A stretch of 6,090 nt of DNA from Bacillota bacterium (GTDB lineage: Bacteria; Bacillota; Clostridia; Saccharofermentanales; DTU023), in the NCBI GenBank assembly GCA_023388605.1, contig JAEWFX010000033.1, positions 1 to 6,090 on the forward strand. Reading direction: 5' to 3'. Every line of letters starts with the position of its first letter. Positions within the stretch are counted from its first letter, which is position 1. Below the pieces are notes generated by a model. That model was not told the DNA's origin and made no database searches. It was given only the letters and a program-made list of their open reading frames with translations. The translations under genes and the position numbers were made by a program. Positions 5,035-6,090 of this stretch are shown one piece after another.

Positions 5035-6090
5035 TGATATTTTGCTCCTTATGATTTTTACAGTTATCGTCTAAAGCTGTGATCTGATCAGCTAGTACTT
5101 CTACTTGTAAGAATTCTTTATTTTTTTCTATCAAATGTACTAGCTCCGCACTCTCGTCGCCGTAATACAAATGAATGCGATCTGTGACTTCATAACCGCT
5201 ATCCTTACGCATGGACTGGATCTTCGACACGATCTCACGTAGATTACCCTCTTCAATCAACTCAGGTGTGAGAACGGTATCGAGAGCGACAACTACTCCG
5301 TTTTCTTCAGCGCTGGCGAGCCCTTCTGCTTCTTTCGACTCTATCAACAATTCTTCGTTGTTCAAGCGTTCTTCGTTGCCAGCGATCTCAACAGTGATAA
5401 AGCCCTGCTCTTGCAACTCACGCATCTTAGCTCTACCGTCAACTTCGGACAGAACTTTTTGGAGCTCGGGTAGATTCTTGCCAAAACGCTTACCCAATAA
5501 ACGCAATTGCGGTTTGAAGCGATAATCTTGCAGTGCCGTTGCATCCTCACCGCGTACGAATTCTTTGACATTCAATTCATCGATCACCAATTCGCGGTAT
5601 TCAGGTAAGAGTTCTGTCTTGCCGACATAGTAGAGTTTGCTGAGCGGCTGACGTGTTTTGCAGCCTGAATTATTACGAGCAGCACGGCCGAGGGTGACAA
5701 TATCCAAGACCAACTGCATCTGTTCTTCTAACTTCTCATCGATCAAGGATTCGTCGGCAACAGGATAATCACTCAAGTGCACACTCTCAGGTGCATCCGG
5801 TTCGTTGCAACGTACAATGTTCTGATAGATTTCTTCAGCGATAAAGGGTGTAAAGGGTGCGGCGAGTTGTGCAGTAGTTTTGAGCACAGTGTACAGAGTC
5901 AGATAAGCATTGATCTTATCTTCAGTCATCTCTGAACCCCAATAACGCTCACGACCACGACGCACATACCAATTCGACAATTCCTCCACGAAATCCTGCA
6001 TGGTCTTAGCTGCTTGTGTGATGTCGTAGTTTGTCAGCAAGTTATCTACTTTTTTGCCTGTACTGTTCAGACGACTCAACACCCAGCGAT
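4997..6090 (-). CDS. ileS: Isoleucyl-tRNA synthetase, C-terminal part (cut by the window edge)
   Basis: This is the last 363 residues of IleRS, which attaches isoleucine to tRNA-Ile in the cytoplasm. The frame stays open to base 6090, beginning RWVLSRLNST, the conserved junction between the catalytic core and the anticodon-binding helical domain. That domain follows, with QDFVEELSNWYVRRGRERYW and AAPFTPFIAEEIYQNIV. The sequence ESVHLSDYP is typical of IleRS rather than ValRS or LeuRS. The tail (YRFKPQLRLLGKRFGKNLPEL and the following alpha/beta region) resembles the long C-terminal extension of type 2, eukaryote-like IleRS. No zinc-finger cysteine cluster of type 1 bacterial IleRS is seen at the end. 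The catalytic HIGH and KMSKS motifs are outside the window. Type 2 enzymes are commonly less sensitive to mupirocin; that property is inference here. It heads the operon segment with queT. Confidence 0.95.
   Translation of the reverse strand, partial: RWVLSRLNSTGKKVDNLLTNYDITQAAKTMQDFVEELSNWYVRRGRERYWGSEMTEDKINAYLTLYTVLKTTAQLAAPFTPFIAEEIYQNIVRCNEPDAPESVHLSDYPVADESLIDEKLEEQMQLVLDIVTLGRAARNNSGCKTRQPLSKLYYVGKTELLPEYRELVIDELNVKEFVRGEDATALQDYRFKPQLRLLGKRFGKNLPELQKVLSEVDGRAKMRELQEQGFITVEIAGNEERLNNEELLIESKEAEGLASAEENGVVVALDTVLTPELIEEGNLREIVSKIQSMRKDSGYEVTDRIHLYYGDESAELVHLIEKNKEFLQVEVLADQITALDDNCKNHKEQNINGTKFTIGMEKQ
5045..5050 (-). promoter_or_regulatory. Ribosome binding site of queT, inside ileS
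   Basis: AAGGAG on the minus strand lies 10 bases before the queT ATG and within the ileS coding sequence. It fixes the start at 5034 and hence the 38-base overlap. A later start would remove part of the conserved first helix. Confidence 0.65.

Noticed and set aside
5211..5525. Plus-strand open frame of 104 residues opposite ileS
   Set aside because: Low-complexity, serine/arginine-rich product, antisense to a strongly conserved synthetase domain; no supporting ribosome site.
5362..5571. Minus-strand frame of 69 residues inside ileS
   Set aside because: Out-of-frame shadow of ileS, without family features.

Overview
The window looks like chromosomal housekeeping DNA from a low-to-moderate GC Firmicute, most likely an anaerobic member of the Clostridia. 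The grounds are strong AGGAGG-type ribosome sites, tightly packed operons, a QueT-type vitamin-like transporter, a eukaryote-like (type 2) isoleucyl-tRNA synthetase tail, and an AhpC/AhpF-like peroxide pair behind a PerR-like operator. A more exact taxon cannot be read from the sequence.

Layout. The plus strand (1-1369) carries a compact operon: the C-terminal end of a membrane protein, a five-unit TPR-like protein with a GTG start, and a divergent IspF-like protein whose start overlaps the TPR stop codon. It ends in a hairpin terminator whose loop contains the last stop codon. The rest (1376-6090) is read on the minus strand and converges on that operon. Read 5' to 3' on the minus strand: the C-terminal third or so of ileS, entering from beyond the right edge; queT, overlapping ileS by 38 bases; an RsmC/YbxB-like methyltransferase; an intergenic promoter/operator region; ahpC; and, 7 bases further on, a 549-residue AhpF-like flavoprotein.

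Function. ileS, queT and the methyltransferase share a translation/RNA-modification theme: charging of tRNA-Ile, uptake of a queuosine precursor, and probable rRNA methylation. ahpC and its reductase form a self-contained peroxide-detoxification operon. Its predicted promoter (TTGCCA, 17 bases, TAAAAT) is followed at once by a 17-bp dyad resembling a PerR box, which would give peroxide-responsive derepression.

Most notable points: (1) the AhpF-like reductase has the domain order of classical AhpF reversed, with the thioredoxin-reductase core first and the double-thioredoxin-fold CxxC domain last, and it lacks the usual arginine-rich NADPH motif; (2) the IspF-like protein keeps the metal ligands and the C-terminal GRGEG motif but has lost the DIG...FPDTDP substrate loop and the histidine of HSDGD, so it may not be an ordinary MEP-pathway enzyme; (3) the PerR-like operator sits across the predicted ahpC start point. 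No CRISPR array, mobile element, tRNA or rRNA was seen. No completely new system is evident.
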